Below are positions 6,233-7,164 of a stretch of 7,164 bases of DNA, in pieces. The stretch spans positions 1-7,164 of the forward strand of contig JAFVEU010000065.1 of assembly GCA_017475845.1 (NCBI GenBank), read 5' to 3'. The DNA is from Lachnospiraceae bacterium (lineage in GTDB: Bacteria; Bacillota; Clostridia; Lachnospirales; Lachnospiraceae). Numbering within the stretch: the stretch's first letter is position 1; every line of letters starts with the position of its first letter. A program made the translations under genes and the position numbers. Below the pieces are notes generated by a model. The model worked only from the letters and a program-made list of their open reading frames with translations, made no database searches and was not told where the DNA came from.

Positions 6233-7164
6233 ATGATGTTCGGTATAGCTTATGAGCTTACGGGAAGCCGGGGCTGGGCCTTGTCAGGTCCGGTGCTTGT
6301 GACTGTGCTCCCGGTATATGTGATGTCGGAGCGCTGGGGACTTGAAGCTTACCTCTTTCTGCCCTTTTCTTCCATGGTCATGTTTTTTGCCATACGCTCC
6401 GTCAGATCCGGAAAGATCCGGGACTTTATCCTCACAGGTGTCTTTATGGGCTTATCCCTCTATACCTATGCGGTTTCATATATAGTTTGGCCCGTATTTA
6501 TCATCCTTTCTTTTTTATATCTTATATACCTTAAAAAGATCGATCTCCGGAAAACCCTTGCTTTTATCGTGCCCTTAGGGATACTCGCCTTTCCGCTGAT
6601 CCTGTTCCAGCTTGTAAATTTTAAGGTGATAGCTCCGTTTTCACTGGGGTTTACGGATTTTATTCCCCTTCCGGAGAAAAGAGGGAGAGAGGTGGGATTA
6701 GGAAATGCCCGGGAAGCCCTTAATTTTACCGGAAAGCTCCTTTTGGGAGGAGAGAAGCTCACCTATAATGCGGTATCCGAATTCGGGACCATCTATCTTT
6801 TCCTTATCCCCTTTGTGATCATCGGGCTTGTGATCTGTATCGTAAAGACTGTTCTTTCATTAAAGACAAAGACCTTCAGCTGTCATGCGCTGATCCTCTT
6901 TTTCTGGGCGGGATCCACGACGTTCATGCTTCTTTTGAAGAATCCTTCCGTTAACCGTTTGAACATGATCTTTATGCCGTTCCTGCTTTTTATTGTTACA
7001 GGGGTTCATACTGTCCTTAATGGTAACACGGCTGCTGTTGTCTGGATGATACTCTGGACCGGGGCGTCATTCCTTTTCTTCATGTATTTCTATTTCTTTA
7101 TCATGAACAATATCTACGGAAGGAATGAACTCTTTACCGATGCTTCCTTCGGAAGGGCCATAGA
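6233..7164 (+). CDS. C-terminal part of the same membrane glycosyltransferase, open to the window edge
   Basis: After the TGA at 6224-6226 the identical reading frame continues without a stop for more than 310 codons to base 7164, where the window cuts it. It opens with two adjacent ATG codons (6233, 6236), which are also simply codons 145-146 of the uninterrupted gene. The translation is strongly hydrophobic, with repeated membrane segments such as FILTGVFMGLSLYTYAVSY and TIYLFLIPFVIIGLVI. It also has the motif SERWGLEAYLFLPF, which resembles the S/ARxGxEAY region of PMT/ArnT-like GT-C enzymes after the second helix pair, and NPSVNRLNMIFMPFLLF further on. Together with the upstream fragment it makes at least 454 codons, a reasonable size for this family. 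Without its first helices and catalytic acidic loop this half is unlikely to be active alone. Sugar donor and acceptor cannot be told from sequence; cell-envelope glycan or protein glycosylation is the family expectation. Confidence 0.75.
   Translation, partial: MMFGIAYELTGSRGWALSGPVLVTVLPVYVMSERWGLEAYLFLPFSSMVMFFAIRSVRSGKIRDFILTGVFMGLSLYTYAVSYIVWPVFIILSFLYLIYLKKIDLRKTLAFIVPLGILAFPLILFQLVNFKVIAPFSLGFTDFIPLPEKRGREVGLGNAREALNFTGKLLLGGEKLTYNAVSEFGTIYLFLIPFVIIGLVICIVKTVLSLKTKTFSCHALILFFWAGSTTFMLLLKNPSVNRLNMIFMPFLLFIVTGVHTVLNGNTAAVVWMILWTGASFLFFMYFYFFIMNNIYGRNELFTDASFGRAI

Noticed and set aside
6227..6290. Selenocysteine insertion at the TGA
   Set aside because: No convincing SECIS hairpin at the required distance, and GT-C glycosyltransferases have no known selenocysteine at this membrane-helix position.

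Overview
The window is a stretch of bacterial chromosome, all genes on the + strand. It most likely comes from a Clostridia-class member of the Bacillota, probably Lachnospiraceae or a close relative. The reasons are the rimO-pgsA-cinA gene order, a long-form hibernation factor, strong AGGAGG-type ribosome binding sites, heavy use of AGG (Arg) and ATA (Ile) codons, and sigma-A promoters with extended -10 boxes. The family-level placement is inference from gene content and style, not a database match.

Layout. Positions 1-2095 hold a tight housekeeping cluster: the 3' part of rimO (ribosomal protein S12 methylthiotransferase), pgsA (phosphatidylglycerophosphate synthase) and a CinA-family protein that keeps the KH-like and C-terminal amidase domains but lacks the N-terminal MoaB-like domain. 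mgtE, a CBS-regulated magnesium channel/transporter, follows after 40 bases (2136-3479) where recA is commonly found. A well-formed promoter at 3523-3551 then drives hpf (3606-4133, ribosome hibernation, 100S dimer type). After hpf comes a secreted protein of unknown function (4246-5622), closed by a 12-bp perfect-stem intrinsic terminator beside a 14-bp perfect palindrome. The final unit has its own extended -10 promoter (5758-5766). It encodes a GT-C type polytopic membrane glycosyltransferase (PMT/ArnT-like) whose frame is interrupted by one in-frame TGA at 6224-6226 and then stays open in the same frame to the window edge.

How the parts relate. rimO, pgsA, cinA and mgtE look like one transcription unit for translation quality, membrane lipid synthesis, pyridine nucleotide salvage and Mg2+ homeostasis. 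hpf is set apart as a separately controlled stationary-phase or stress gene. The last two genes both concern the cell envelope, but a strong terminator and a new promoter separate them, so no functional link can be claimed.

The observation most worth checking is the broken glycosyltransferase. It is followed by the domain-reduced CinA, two conserved neighbourhoods that both change partner here (cinA without recA, hpf without secA), and the unassigned secreted protein. I found no mobile element, CRISPR array, tRNA or rRNA, and no gene-free stretch above 180 bases. I do not see convincing evidence of a new multi-gene system.
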